Source: Brevipalpus yothersi
Lineage: Eukaryota; Arthropoda; Arachnida; Trombidiformes; Tenuipalpidae
NCBI GenBank assembly: GCA_003956705.1
Contig: QZCP01000174.1
Coordinates: forward strand, 1 to 64,000
Direction of reading: 5' to 3'
Length of the DNA stretch: 64,000 bases
The position numbers and the translations under genes were made by a program. Of this stretch, positions 13,401-26,973 are shown in pieces (the stretch's first letter is position 1; every line of letters begins with the position of its first letter). The notes beneath the pieces were generated by a model. It was not told where the DNA came from, ran no database searches, and worked only from the letters and a program-made list of their open reading frames with translations.

Positions 13401-15336
13401 GAAAAGTTTCATTTCTAAACCAATCATGGCCCATGATCTTTTCACAGAGTTAACTGCTTTCAAACTTGAGTAGTGCCATGAATGTATCAGGTGAAATCAA
13501 GTATTCCAGAATTCTCAGATATCAGGTATTTAGATGATACTAGTCTAACCATCCAGATATTCGAGTTCGCTGAACTGGAATACTGAAATGCTGGCTCGAG
13601 AAAACTCACAAAATCCAATCGATCAAATTTCAAATGAAATTTGTTGAGATAACGTGTGTAAAATAATTCATTTTCCAATCAATTCACGAATAAACAAACT
13701 CTCATCATTCCATAGGGATTGAATAGTTGAATTCTGTATGGATTCAGTATTTCAAGCAAATGAAATATCGTGAAATATATTTTGGCAAATTGTTTCACCG
13801 TGAAAGTGTTGATTGAGTGGATGGTGAGCAATCGTTATCAAAGAAAAGTGAACACATTCATTGATAATGATTCAATTCTTCAGAAGGTGTCCAGCTTACA
13901 TCTATTGAATACATCTCTCTCTCTCTCTCTCTCTTTCTCTTATTTTTCCTTTTCCCATAGAATTTGGAACATTGAATGATTGAATCAAACACTTTTGTGA
14001 TTCAGTTTCGTATGAAAAGTTAAGATAGATAGAATCAATATACTCACCAGCCAGCATAGGCAGGTCCTCGATCCATTATAACTCGAATCACATATAGCAA
14101 GCAGGCAAAAGATTTGAGTGTCAATTTAAGAGTACGAATTCGTAAACCTAAACACACATTACAGGTGAACAGTGATAGAAAGAAGAAGAATTTAGAGTTT
14201 TAGACAGATTTTTCCACCTTAATTATACCAAATTGTATGCAAAGTTTCTTTACATATTGAAGGAAAAGTATCTGAGCATCTGATGTGTATACTGAGAATT
14301 TCTCTTTTTTTCTATCAATCAAACTCTGTAGAGTAGAGTAGCATCAAGTTTGCATACAAAATAATAATAGGAGTTGCGTTTGATGAATTTCAGCATATTT
14401 TTGCATCGTTTAACTGTTTTTCCGAAGTAAGCTGAGATGAAAAATTGTCGCAATTGGTCTAATTTACATATTTGTGAGATTGATACTTACTTGATCGTTG
14501 ATTCTTTATAAAATACAAATGAAGCTTCTCCTTGAGAGTATTTTCATTCACATAAAATTCCACTCGTACTCTGTTAAGAAGAATTCAAGGGTAAATTAGA
14601 ATAGTTATCATACTTATTGTTTTCACTCTTTTGAAATAATTTTCAGGAAGTTGCAAAAAGTGGTTGAGTGGTATGGTTATGGTTGGAAGGCTTCTGTATG
14701 TGCGTGAGCAATTCTTCAAGAAATATTGTTCAGATTCGCATATCCTAATCCTAATATCGCCAAGATTCCTGATGAATTTGCTGAGAATGTTTGTGGGTCC
14801 ACAAATTAGTGTGGTCTAGCATGACTATAAAACGATATCAATTGAAATTTGATGTGATATCCAAAAGTTCATTAGAAGAAAAATTTGAAGAATGTGTGAA
14901 AAAAAAATTCTACTCAACAACAATGAGTGGGAAGAACTCGATGCTCATTTTTATCAATATAACTGGACAATAGGCAACAATAGCTTTGATCAATCGATTG
15001 TAGGAAAGTCTGACATTCCACAGAAGAAGCTTTGAACTTTCAAGTGGGAATACAGTACACTAGAATACAAATAGTACAGTAAAGTTTGATCAACCATCAG
15101 TGTCTAAGGAAAACAATTTGAAGAAGAGAGGAAGATAAAATTTCTGATTCTTACGCCTCTTCGAAAATACTTTTACGACGTTGTCTGTGTATTATGGCCT
15201 CAGCTCCAGTCAAAGCTATACTAGGTCGATGAGGTGGTGCAACAATACGAGGAAGCTTGACACTAGATTCACCATAAATATTGGCACTGTTAGTATTCAA
15301 ATTGATGTTGACACTTTCCGCAGTGCTAGTAGCCAT
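151..15336 (-). CDS. SLO2: SLO2/KCNT-type sodium-activated potassium channel, 15 exons, 3' part outside the window
   Basis: A plasma-membrane potassium channel gated by intracellular Na+ (Slack/Slick family). Coding exons in transcript order, with matching phases: 15336-15155, 14570-14491, 14147-14048, 13192-13100, 12649-12601, 12223-12089, 9729-9646, 9473-9379, 9125-8777, 7814-7678, 5844-5781, 5263-5155, 4588-4480, 3072-2923, 875-151. They encode about 820 residues: a family motif VEFYVNENT, S1 to S6, the selectivity filter TVGYGD (residues 303-308), then RCK1 (motifs QTEKHVV, DFLNEFYAHP, IYIHGSALKD, EGKSFTYA, INITKEENSAF) and a linker with RRPSIAPV, shared with vertebrate KCNT1. Each exon fits KCNT1 order without gaps. 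The exon at 151 ends in a GTGAGTAAG donor and RCK2 is missing, so the gene continues off the left edge. The start at 15336 is the first ATG in the frame leading to VEFYV; an alternative upstream exon is listed separately. Confidence 0.93.
1223..1271. repeat. (TC)n microsatellite
   Basis: A pure TC array of about 49 bp in the SLO2 intron 876-2922. Open frames crossing it (Ser-Leu or Arg-Glu repeats) are repeat artefacts. Confidence 0.95.
2083..2111. repeat. (GA)n microsatellite
   Basis: A pure GA array of about 29 bp in the same SLO2 intron as the TC array at 1223-1271, in the opposite purine orientation. Confidence 0.9.
9161..9208. repeat. (GA)n microsatellite next to the SLO2 pore-exon acceptor
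   Basis: On the minus strand this is a (TC)n tract lying 35 bases before the AG acceptor (9127-9126) of the S6/pore exon. It therefore sits where the polypyrimidine tract of that intron would be. Confidence 0.9.
10427..10465. repeat. (TC)n microsatellite
   Basis: A TC array of about 39 bp in the SLO2 intron 9730-12088. The flanking sequence has no recognisable exon. Confidence 0.9.
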
Positions 15337-18300
15337 CTTTTTCAAAATAAACACACAGATCCTTTGATTTTCAGAAGTTTTGAATGATGAAATAGCTTGA
15401 GGATAGTTAATCTTACAATTTGAGATTAAATTATGAGAACATATCAGTTCATTTTATGATTGCTTTCAAGAGGGGACAATAATATTGAGCACCATGATAA
15501 TAATGATGATAAAATTTTCACTATCAATAATCTACTTCAAAACTGTTCATCTGATCATAGTTCACTGTTGAAGAAGTATTCTTTCCCACTTCCTATCTTT
15601 TTCTTTCCAGAAGATGATCCAATGTTCACAGAGCACTCAGTACTATCTTCCGACGAGTATGCTCTTTCTAGGAATACAGCATGCAAGGTGAGCTGTTTAG
15701 CGAGCGAGAGAGAGAGAGAAACTAGGCGAGGAACATGCGTTGATGATTTTGAGACTTGCTTGAGAAAAAAAACCTTCTCAATGAAAAAACCTCTAAATGA
15801 AGAAAGACATTTTGTTTGACTTGAATTTAAAGCTGAAAGTTTCTAGAAGGTATAGTTGGTAAGAAGTTAGCTTCCTATTCATCTTGAAATGGAGGATAAC
15901 ACTGACTGTGTCAATGGAATAGTAAGAAATATGAAATCAGAAAATACTAGCCAAAAATCGATTATGCCAATAAATCTTGTGAAATAATCTTCGTGTCAGG
16001 TACTGATTGAATGTTAGTTTATATGGATCGAAATTCGGTATCAAAATTTTGAGAAGGAAAATTTCCACTAGAATCATCAGTAACAGTCTCAGAGAAGTAT
16101 CAAGGGAAAATTTTCTGCTGAATGGTCCTTTTGAATCACAATCTTATTGCCAAAATTTTCCAAAATTGTTGCAGAGATTAAATTGAAAAATAATCAATTG
16201 AACATTGCTGACCATGTATGAAATGCAACAAGTTTCTTTTTCAGATCGATATTATGTTTGTAAGTCTTTCCAACTTTTTCTGAAGGTTTGTGGCTGAAAA
16301 AATTTGGCTTTTATCTTGAAAGCCTCTCACTTCTTGAACTGGTGAGGACACCTCTTGTTCCAAAGCAGCAACAAAATATTGATTTTTTCCCCTCAACTCT
16401 CTCGAATGAGTATATCAATGATTTCCATTGAAAGGAGCTCAGAATCGAACTCTCGAAGTTAGAAAGTATTTCTTCCTCATAACTGAATCCAAACACTATC
16501 TAGTAATCAGTTATGAGAGCTTAGAGAGTGCTAGTAGATCAATGTGGATCAAATTTCAACGATTCTTCTTGGAATCTTTTTTTCTAAATTTTTGGAAGTG
16601 AGGATATCGTCCTCTTTACATAAATAAGGCATTAGTATTGGAAATGTCACGAAAAATGAAGAATTAGTTGTATAATATGAAGAGAGATTTTCAAGAAATG
16701 AGAAAATTTTCACCAACATGTCCCAGAATCTTTCTTCAATTTAAGAAATTTCTTGCGATAGAATTATTTTCCAGAACTCAACCACAATAGAAGTTCATGA
16801 TTGATTAGGAAGATGAGTAAAGTTTTTCGACAGTCAGCAGTCCGGGTAGTTTCAAATGAATTATGAGGATGGCTACGGGCAGCCTTACGTGCTCCAGGAT
16901 AGAAGGAAAGTTTCTCAAAAGACAAATGCTCAGTCAATTGTTTGTTGACTCTGTTCGAAACAACTTTCCAATCGAGAGTGAACTGATCTCATGGGATAAA
17001 TAGTTCCAATAGATAGTTTTGTTTGTCTATAGATGGCCAGAGAGAAGGAAGAGAAGAGAAGATATCTGCTGAAACAATGATACTATCTGATAAGATTTAA
17101 ACATGCATAGCTTATCCATCCATGTATTCATTGTTGTAGGCCATCAAACGAAAAATTTCTCTCATCCATGATCAGAATCAGCATTTTCATTCCTGTTCCT
17201 GATACACCCTTCCAGACTTTCACCGAACCGAATATTCCACTATAACTACAAGAAACTGTGTACAAGAAACTGTGTATCATGTGAAAACTTTTTGCTCAAT
17301 GAATCCCATGTAGGTTATTCTAGCGATTTTCGGAAGGGTTCTCATAGCATAATTCTCTCTCCATTTCCGTCAACTTTATATCCATTGATCTGATGAGGAT
17401 TTATTCAGGATTCTTATAAGGTTCAGCATGTGTGAGAATCAAAATTGACAACACAAAATGTGGGCTAAGTGAGAGGATCGTTACCAAATCTAAAGCTAGC
17501 AGATCCAATTCTGAGTAGACAAACCTCTGTGAAATGGTTTTCGCTCAAAATTGAAGAAAGAGAAATAGAAAATAGAATAGAATTGAAATCTTTCAGGCTT
17601 TCGTCAGCCTCGTGATAACTTTCCTTTATCGCTGAGAATAGGTATGAAATGAGGCAATATTTCGTTTCTATTCTCATATTGAACGCCACTCGTCGATATA
17701 TTCTGCAATAAAAGTCGTTCAAAGGCATTCATAATTTCCAATTGTCAATTCAGAACACGCTTCGATCAATTATTGTGAGAATTTTGAATTCTTGAAAGAG
17801 TTCAAATAAATGGTATATATTCTACATTCGCATTGCATAGAAATTGAATCGATTTTGCGTTCCACTGAATGTTAAACACAGGTAAAAAAAGTGCCAAATA
17901 GAGGGTCTGAATTCATAATTTCCGCTCTATATCTACTGGGTTGATGATGGTAGAAAAAAAGACAGCTACTGAGCCTCAGGGTTCGAGTAATGTGAAACCC
18001 ACTAAACGATAGGGTTTTTATGAATTGTGTGTCAGAGGATGAAGCATTATGTGCACCTTTTTTCTCTCGATGCACAAATGAAAGTGTAACTTCATACTGT
18101 TCCCAAACAATTCTGACTTCACAAACTAGACTACTAGGATGAGGTATGTGCAGATAATATTCACAATAAGCTGATGATTTTCCAGCAATATTTGCCATCA
18201 TTCCCTAGAAATAAGGTAGGTTACATATAAGTAATTGAATTTATGAGCTGCTGAAAAAATGGAGGAAGATTGCATTCACAAGGTTGATCGAGAAAAAATA

Positions 18301-19320
18301 GTCATATTGATATCGAGTTTGTTAGTCTTGTGGGCTGAGATTGTATTCAGGTGAGATGATTCGTGAGGCTCTCGAAATTGAGTTTGTAATCATATGGGGA
18401 GAGAGAATCAAATGAATCTCAATTCCTTTAGGCTATCTAGAGAAGAGGTTGGCATACAGTTTTTTTCTTGATCATTTTGAGTGCGCTCAAAGTGATTTTG
18501 AAATGTTTGAGCTCAGTATTCGCTGAGGGAGATAATTCTGAGCATTATCTAGCCGTTATTCGCTGCGAAAAAAAAGCAAGTTCCCAAAAATGCACTCATG
18601 AGCTCAGTCTTGAGAATACTTTTTCTTCTATTCCACAGAATTCTGAGAAAAATTGATGATTGGTCTCTGGGAAACAAGTCCATCTCATCAGTTAGAATGT
18701 ATGAATGATCTGTGCTACTCTATAGCATTGCACAATCTTTGTACATGATATATAATGTTGTATATGTACATGATGTAGCAAGCATCTTGGTTGCTAAGAA
18801 AAAAAGAGTAAACTTTTTTCACTAAACGAGAAACAAAGTTGACGCTCGTCTTGGTGAGATAATTATTTCAACTCAATGGCCAGATCGTGCTGTGAGAAAG
18901 AAATGGTTTTTCATCCAAGCAAAAAGCATACTATTTTCCACAGAAAAAGAGTAGAGATGATGGAATCCAGGGAGAGAGAGAGAGAGCGAATGTGAACGCT
19001 CAATGATCTTCAAATTCTTTCAAGTATAGCATTATTTTGAGTGAAAAAAATCTTTCCTTGCCATGTTTTATAGTGGCTTGAATGTTGATACATAAACAGA
19101 TACTGATGTTGAGAGTACAACAAAATTTCTATACTTCCGCGTAAATAATTCCAAGGAAAATACTTATACACCGCTTAATGGTTCATCTCAGCTAGATCAA
19201 GACTTAAGATCATGAGTTCTTAAGGTTTGTTTCATCTTGTTCTGCTTCTTATGTGTTACTATATAGTACAGTATCTGTAACACCATGTATATTGTGATTA
19301 TTCAGTCGATAAGAAAAAGA

Positions 19321-19324
<4 letters not shown>

Positions 19325-19389
<65 letters not shown>
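19325..19389. repeat. (GA)n microsatellite
   Basis: An uninterrupted GA array of 65 bp in the region upstream of SLO2, with no recognisable gene nearby. Confidence 0.95.
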
Positions 19390-19391
<2 letters not shown>

Positions 19392-20239
19392 AGGAGAAAC
19401 ATCATGTAAGTGGATATTCATACTCCACAGCATTCTTTTTCATCTATCGAGTAAACGAATGTCAATCATGTATCCAATGTGCATACATCATTGGCTACAC
19501 AATCAAACCCTAGACGCAATATAAAATTCAATCTATACACCACAAGCGGAACATGATATGACCGATAAACGATATATGTATACACAGTTTTCACTCATTT
19601 TTCTTTATGAATCGATCAAGATGAATGAACGATATTTTCTATGTTTACAAAACTTGCCATCCATTCACATCGATGAGGATAAAAATTTTCCACCTCTCAA
19701 ACAAATTGAATGTCTGCACGGCAGACATCTCAACTCGATCAGAGAGGTAAGATCAATGATGATAAAAAGAAATACAGGTGATATCGATAATCGTTCAATT
19801 GCCACCCTGTGAACTGTGAATTTTCTCTCTTTTCCTTGGTTTTACTTCTATTCTCATGGCCCACCTGATAGCATCAATTGATCGTTCTAATTGTTTACCA
19901 TTGTTGGCGGTCCTTAAAGTGAGCTCAAGACCAAGTAGAAGAATACTGGAAGAGATGGAAGATAGGCTCATCTTGAGATTGATGATACTCTTAACGATTG
20001 GTTGGTCAATCGTCTAAGAGCATCAGGAATCGAGGCAAAAGATCTATCAGGCTAAAAGTGAAAAAAAGGGAGTGGAAAAGTGTTTGACCCATGATTTTAT
20101 GTGGATGATTCATTTCTTTCTTCGCCTTCATCGACACAAGGCGAAAAAAAAGAAGGTCGAATAGATGGAAAAAGGTATTGAACAAGAAATAAGATCCTGT
20201 GGTGATAGTAATCATGGTGATTGCTATCAAAGAGAGTAA

Positions 20240-20267
20240 GAGAAAGAGAGAGAGAGAGAGAAAGAGA

Positions 20268-20313
<46 letters not shown>
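20240..20313. repeat. Compound GA/GAAA microsatellite
   Basis: A GA array interrupted by GAAA units, about 74 bp. It produces a long false minus-strand open frame of Ser-Leu repeats spanning 20097-20804. Confidence 0.9.
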
Positions 20314-20315
<2 letters not shown>

Positions 20316-23300
20316 TGTGTAGTATGGAAAGTCAAAGGAAAAGTGACAAGCAAAAGTATTGGTGAGAAGAAGAGGGAAAAAATAATTCTCTACCAAATCA
20401 GTGTAAAGAAGCTGGAGGGGAAAGAGAAAGTAGTAGGAAAATTCATTTGTGATGATGAGATTTTGTAAGAACAGAGAATAGTAATTGATCTCCAGTGGAC
20501 TTGTAGTTCTCACCCATGGATAGTCCGTTATATTCGTTGTATTCAGTAGCAACTGAATGTCAGATGAATGAATGCAATTTCTAACTTGAATGTGTGTGTG
20601 ATGTATACAAATGTTGAAATGAAAAAAATTGAAGAGAAGCTGACCGGTATGCTCATGGAAAAGTGAAGTGTGAAGATTGTTATGGGGAAAAGGAAAATGA
20701 TGATTGAAGTACCCTGGAATGGTGGGAATAAGATACCTCCCAGATGCTTTGTAAGTGTTTATATATCTATATATATTATGGAAGATTCTCCATAAAAGAA
20801 TCAAAGAGTCAAGGCCTCAGGAAAAAAAGGATAAAATAGAGATAGGCGTTAAAAGGACACACAAAAAAGTATCAGCTTCCTCATGGTTTACGGAAATGAT
20901 TCTGATCATGTTGATAAGGCTCAAAGTATCTTTTAATGGTGTTGACAGTATGACTTGCCTGAGCTCAACGTTCTAATGACCAGAGAAAGAATACTGTGTG
21001 TAGTTTTGAGAGAAAAGAAAGAAAGAGAGAGAAACAGATAGAAAGTGGGATCTTTCACACAAGAAAATCACAGATAGATATTAGCTGAGATTGACACGAA
21101 GAAGAAAGGTTCCCTCCAGAGATGAGAATGAAAAGAGAATAGAAAGATCACTCCAAGAGAGTCCAATTTTTATGACCATAAAAACAATGATAGAAAAATC
21201 TGACCAGTCAGCCATGATGATGATGTATTCTAGAGAGAAACTTGAGCTGCCATTTAGACTTATTTTCAAGTCAACAATATTTATACTAAGATGAAAGAAA
21301 AAGTGGAAATCAATCTTATTGTCAACGGTCAGCAGATGATGCCGTCTGATTCTTATTCTAGTTTATTCTAGTGAATAATCTAAGTATAAGCTTAGCTTTC
21401 TGATAGCTTTCGATTGGCCTGCCAAAATCGGTTTGGTAAAGCTTTTTCTTTACCTAGTTATTTAGTCTCCGGACAACTGAATGCCAGTTCAAAGCATTTC
21501 ATCGTAACATGAATGAATTATTGATTGTGTTTCGGTTGCAGCTTGTGCATGCTTAATGTGTATTCCAAGAGCATGCATAATAATGAGAGTAAGATAGAAA
21601 TGAAAACATAGAAAAGGTGAGGAACATTCCTAAGTCTCATGAGACAAATCTCAAAGGAAAACTCGCGTTATAAGTAAAGAATGTATTCATAGACTGGAGA
21701 GAAAGAGCCCCAAAGAAAGAAAGAAAGAAAGAAAGAGAAAGTAAGCGAAAACTTTGAGAGGCTCACGAAGAATACAAAATCATAATTTTCTAAGGAATAA
21801 AAAAGATATCAGAATTATGAATGAAACGGAGAATGTGAATAGAGAAAGGCTGAAATTATCGAAGGATTTTAAGTACAAGGAAGACATAAGAGCAGGACAA
21901 AAAATATGAGCAGTCTTTTCTATTTTATTCCTATCTCTCTCTCTCTTTTCCTAATAACTATTATCCACTAGATATTTAATCATAATTCATTCTCAATTCA
22001 TACACATATGTGCTTGTGTCTGTATTTAGTGCAAGAAGTACATCATCAGAAAAACTCTTGTATTCCTCTAGATTGGTCACGTTTAGAGTAGCTTGTGTAC
22101 CTAAGAAAATGACCTGACTTTAAGCTTGCAATACTTAGAATCTTCAATCTCATAAGCCGATTTGACAAAAATGGATAAGATAACGGTTTGATAGTAAGGC
22201 CGGTAAGTTGATCAAAGTTTTATGAGGCTCAGCTTTGTTCACCAATTATTAGCCCAAAAATGATGAAGGTAAGATGATGATGCCAGGATATACACTTGGA
22301 AACGAAAATAATCTTGGAGAGGAAGAGGGAATAAATGCTAATGATAGGTGTATGTGATGAAAGAGGAACTAAGTTGGATGGGGATAAAGTTACAAGGAGA
22401 GAATAAAAGCTACAATACATAAGACCAAGATATATTCTAAACCTCACCAATGGCTAGACCAACCAAAATGATCATCACCATTATTCCCCTCTAATCACCG
22501 ATCATGAACATTCTCCATGTTCAAATAGTAGGCTAATGATTCTCTCTTTTCTTCCAGATTCACCATAGAAGCTTGATTGAGCTTTGGATACTCGGTGTAT
22601 GTGTGTTATATGTGCTCAAATGAATGCCCACCTCCTATTCGATGAGAGGCAGAACTTTTCGAAGGTAATTTTCACTTGCCAAGAAATATATTTATATGGA
22701 CGTATCACCTAATATGTGTGTGTGTGTGTGTGTAAGGGTAGGATAACAAGATCACTTTGTGTGTGTGTGTTGATGTTATTATCGTCACTGACATACAACA
22801 TGAGAATAGAACAGAATAGATAAAGTTGATAATGGTCTGAGAACATGTGAAATATCAAAAAATCATTATGTTGGCTTCAATTTTCGATTTGTAAAGGGGA
22901 ATAACTTCACTTTTCCAATCAATGTGTGTGTAATGTGTGAAATGTGTGTATGTGAACGGAAAACACGATTCTTCCAAGGTATCATTAATCATTCGATACA
23001 ATGTGAAGCTTGATCTTGGTTGAAAAAGTTTCTTTCAATTTTCAATACCTTTTGCTAACTTCCTTTGAAGGAGAAAAATTTTCACCTTCTAATGATGCAA
23101 GTTTTTGTCACTTTTGTATGGAAATTCTTTTCGTCTCTCTCTGCCTCATTCTATTTATCCATTTCATAAACATACCTTACAATAAACATGGTTGTTGTTG
23201 GATCATTTAAAATTGAAAAAAGAAAAAAATTCAATGCAACCAGTGAAGCTCTAGTAGCTCAAAGGGAATACGATAGGAGAGCATATTCTTTGATATGAAG

Positions 23301-24836
23301 GCATAGAAAAAAAGTTAAGAAACCATTTTTTTTACACCAAAAAATTTTACTTCTCACAAACAAGTCAAGGATCTATCGAAGGAATATCACAGGAATAGGA
23401 AGTTGAGGAATAAATGGATGGAGAGAGAAATAAAAATTGACTGCAATCGAAACTGGGCAAACAGTGGCATATCTTATGAACATCAACAAATACATCTCAA
23501 TGATGATCGTAATCGAGTTGGATTGCAACCGCAAATTCTTTCATCTATCTCTTCTACACTCTCTCCTTCTTTCTCTCTTTTCCTCTTTTTTCCCCATCAA
23601 CTGAGCATTTCTCCGGTATTCATTACAGTGGCAAGTTGTACTGCATCATACCGGCTGATTGTTGATGCTAATGTTATGGTAAACAGTAGAATGGTAGAGG
23701 AAAAAGAAGAAGATAGATAGATAGAAGTGAATATAAGATGATGAAGAGTAGATCACTATCGATAAGGGTTGGTGATCTGCGGTTAGGTAATACTTTTACA
23801 CATTCTGATGGGAATTGACTCTGCATACCCGTTTGAATATTCTTATACCTTCTCTATAGTTTTCTTTCTCTCTCTTCTACTTTGAGAATACCCAAAATAT
23901 TCTCATGTTCAGCTCATGAATAGTAGAAAAATAGTCTACCTCTCATACACATCAGAGATGGAAAGAAGAAGAACAAAATCGCTTCCGATAAATCGGTGGA
24001 CTCATGAAGGTACCAGAGAAGAAGAGGAGAGAGAGCAAGAAAGAGCAAGGGTAAAAGATAGATAGAAAAGTGAACTATCCGAATATAGATGAGCTCATCT
24101 ATTTGCTAAGCCTGGTATCGAGATATCATTGTAAGTCATCAAATTTTAATACTCTATCAATATTCGCCAACCCTTGTAGTTATACAAACTTTTGCATTTG
24201 GTTGTGTAAGCGTATATGTATGTATATATGAGTGAGTAAAAGAGGAGAGAGAGAGAAGAAAGTGAATTATCCTGGTCAAATGGATAGTTGATGCATGTTC
24301 AATAGAATAAGCTAATATTCTGATTCTACTGGAAATTGAATGGCAAGCAATATTTCTCTCTGACATTAAATTCAAAGCTGAGAAAGTGGCAATCAAAATG
24401 CTCTCTGCTTGTATGTATAAAACTGTGTCTGTATGTGTGGGAATATACATGTATATATATATTGAATATCCCGGTGGCAATAGACATGTAGGTGCACATA
24501 TACGAAATAGAGCATCCAAAAGTTACTTGATGGCGATGGAAACTAACCGTAGCTGAAGATGGATGATCGAAAAGAGAAGGAAAAAAAATAGAATCAGCTC
24601 AAATTCACATCAATGTGATGCCATATATAATACTGATCATCAATACTGAACTTTTACCTTGCCTATTATTTCACATGAAGAGTTCTCAATAAAATATACT
24701 TATATATATATCCTTGAACATTTACACACGCACATTTTCCAACATTATCGTGGAGAAAGTGAAAAAAAGAAACGAACAATTTGATCATGATGATGAAAAA
24801 TCTTGCAAGAATACAATCAGAGCAGAAGAGAGAGAG

Positions 24837-24853
24837 AGAGAGAGAGAGAGAAA
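24837..24853. repeat. Short (GA)n tract
   Basis: A GA run of about 17 bp, 60 bases downstream (minus strand) of the donor of the candidate exon at 24913. Confidence 0.8.
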
Positions 24854-24912
24854 GCAGAAAAAAACGATAAAACAATCAGAATCAGAATGTTGAAATTTTC
24901 CTTTCAACTCAC

Positions 24913-25103
24913 CTTGGAATGAATAGACCAACATTATCTGGGCTCTCGGTGTTGAAACCACTAGTACTAGATGGACATGATGTTTTGTCCATTAACGGTG
25001 GCACTAGGCTGGTTGGTCTTTGACAACTTTGATTACTATTACCACCAGAATTGTTTATGTCACTTTGAGCACGATTTTGGGAATCCATAGTGGATTGGGA
25101 AGT
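24913..25103 (-). CDS. Candidate upstream exon, possibly an alternative SLO2 N-terminus
   Basis: A minus-strand open segment rich in Ser, Asn and Gln, ending at a good donor (CCAAG|GTGAG, intron from 24912). It can begin at the ATG at 25088-25086 (58 codons plus two bases) or, as an internal exon, after the acceptor ctacacag at 25104. Its strand and position, about 9.6 kb upstream of the SLO2 start, fit an alternative N-terminal exon. However, it ends in phase 2, and splicing to the base before the SLO2 ATG at 15336 would be out of frame. In-frame joining needs a cryptic acceptor inside the first SLO2 exon or an unseen intermediate exon. I do not recognise the peptide, and it could belong to a separate gene. 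Confidence 0.35.
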
Positions 25104-26428
25104 CTGTGTAGGTGTTAACTTGAATTAATTTTAACTTTCTCTCTCTCTCTCTTTCTTTTTCTTTCTCAATATCGTTGAAGTTGAAGACTTTACCAGCCTT
25201 CACACACACTCATGACAATGTTATGATGGGAAACTCACTGTTTGAAGAGGATGATGTGGTGTATGTGTGTGTGGAATGGTTGATTAAGTTGTTTAGAGTG
25301 ATAAGAATGACAGTTAGTAGTAGTAGTAGTGGTAATAGTAGGTAGAAGGTGGAAAGGGAATCTAGCCACTCATCGAATTCTCCCAACAACAGACAGGTTG
25401 ATGTTGGTGGAAAAAGAACGAGATGGGAAGAGAGAGAGAGAGAAAATAGGAGACAGGAAATATTATACTACACTTTCCATGAGATATATTCCCTAACGCT
25501 TCAGATCACTTATCGAAGTGACAGTATGAATATTCTTCTATCATGGCGTCATACTCTCCTAGTTTGATAACCTTTGATAGTCAACCTTAACCATTGACCG
25601 GTTATGACGTTATGAATGTGTGTGTGAGCCTGTGGATGGATTGAGTATTTGATCACCTGATTTTCATGTCACAATCTTGGGTATTGCGTAATCAGAATCT
25701 CATTTAACTGAGTGGAGAATGGGAATACGAATGAAGTTTGCCAATTCCAATGATGAAATGAAAGTGTATATGTATGTGCTGTGAATTTTGTGTGTGTGTG
25801 TGTGTGTGTGATGAAAAAAAAGAATGGAACAAACTTTATGCACTCACATTATTTTTCGAGAGAGAAACAAGAAATAGGAGATAGTATTCCTTCTAGTGCA
25901 GAATGCTATTGTAATAATGGTAGTTGTGATGATGTAGTTGAAAAACAGAGGAAGAGAGAGAGAATAGTGATGATACTTTTCACTTAATGACACTTGAGTT
26001 GAAATAAAAGAGGAGGAAAGTATCTGATTATGAGCTCAAAAGTGAGCTCATCAGAAACATGATTATAACAATCACAATGATAATGTAAGAAGTTTTGCAA
26101 AATTTTTCAAGTCCGATGAATTCTGAGAGGGAGAATCCCAAAAGAGAGACAAAAGACAATCATGAAACAAAGAGTAAGTATAGTGTATTTTTCTATTTCA
26201 AATTCATAAGGTTATCCAAGTCAAGTTAACAAGTTAATCACTAGAAGCAAAATGTTGTTCACTGAATCTTTCAATCCACTGTCCAAGTCAAATGTTCACA
26301 CGAAGAACTCACATCAACTGGATGCGGAATCGCGAATAATCGATGCGCATAATCTGTTAGACATGACCATTCGTTTCATAGTTTTGAATCGTATTCCTTC
26401 ATGCTCACTCGACATGCTCCTCGTATAT

Positions 26429-26432
<4 letters not shown>

Positions 26433-26520
<88 letters not shown>

Positions 26521-26528
26521 TTCTCTCT
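26433..26528. repeat. Long (TC)n microsatellite
   Basis: About 96 bp of TC with two TTTC interruptions near its right end. It is the longest array inside the window apart from those beside the assembly gap. Confidence 0.95.
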
Positions 26529-26973
26529 TGCTGTTATTCTCTTTTTCATCATCTTACAGCTCTTCTTCAGGCCTCTTGAGCTTCATCTTCCTTCTTTCTT
26601 TTTAGATTCAAAATTTTACCTACAGCATTTGAAGATGATCCTTCGAGATTGGTCCAAAAATAAGACTTGAGAATGTAACTTTGTTTTCCACTATCTTCAT
26701 GGGGCACGTAACTTTTTGTTTCACGATATTTTCTTTTCCCAAACATACACACAGACACATATACCAACCATAAGTCATACTGAGAATAATGGATGGAAAA
26801 ATTTTTCAAACATTTCTATAGGTATAGAAGATCGGGAAATATATATATATTTGGAGATAATCTGGGGAGGCAATACGATTTGAGGAAGATTTCATTAGGG
26901 ATAGAAGAAGAGTGAGAGGGGAATCAAATCGTGCCAGGAAAAATATAGCTCTCATGTGGATACCAATAAAGAG

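Larger units (their letters stand above)
876..14569 (-). other. SLO2 introns
   Basis: The non-exonic stretches inside the SLO2 span are introns with GT-AG ends. The longest are 876-2922, 5845-7677, 9730-12088 and 13193-14047. They hold AT-rich sequence, GA/TC arrays and short antisense open frames. I see no other gene in them. Confidence 0.8.
15337..24912. other. Long region upstream of the SLO2 start; intron or intergenic
   Basis: If the exon at 24913-25103 belongs to SLO2 this is its first intron; otherwise it is intergenic. It holds AT-rich sequence and GA arrays at 19325-19389, 20240-20313 and 24837-24853. The only notable open frame is 17872-18201 on the minus strand (109 codons), preceded by a good acceptor (tatttctag) but matching nothing I know. 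Confidence 0.5.

Noticed and set aside
20097..20804. Minus-strand open frame of 235 codons
   Set aside because: Its length comes from crossing a GA/GAAA microsatellite; the rest is Phe/Leu/Ser-rich AT sequence with no domain.
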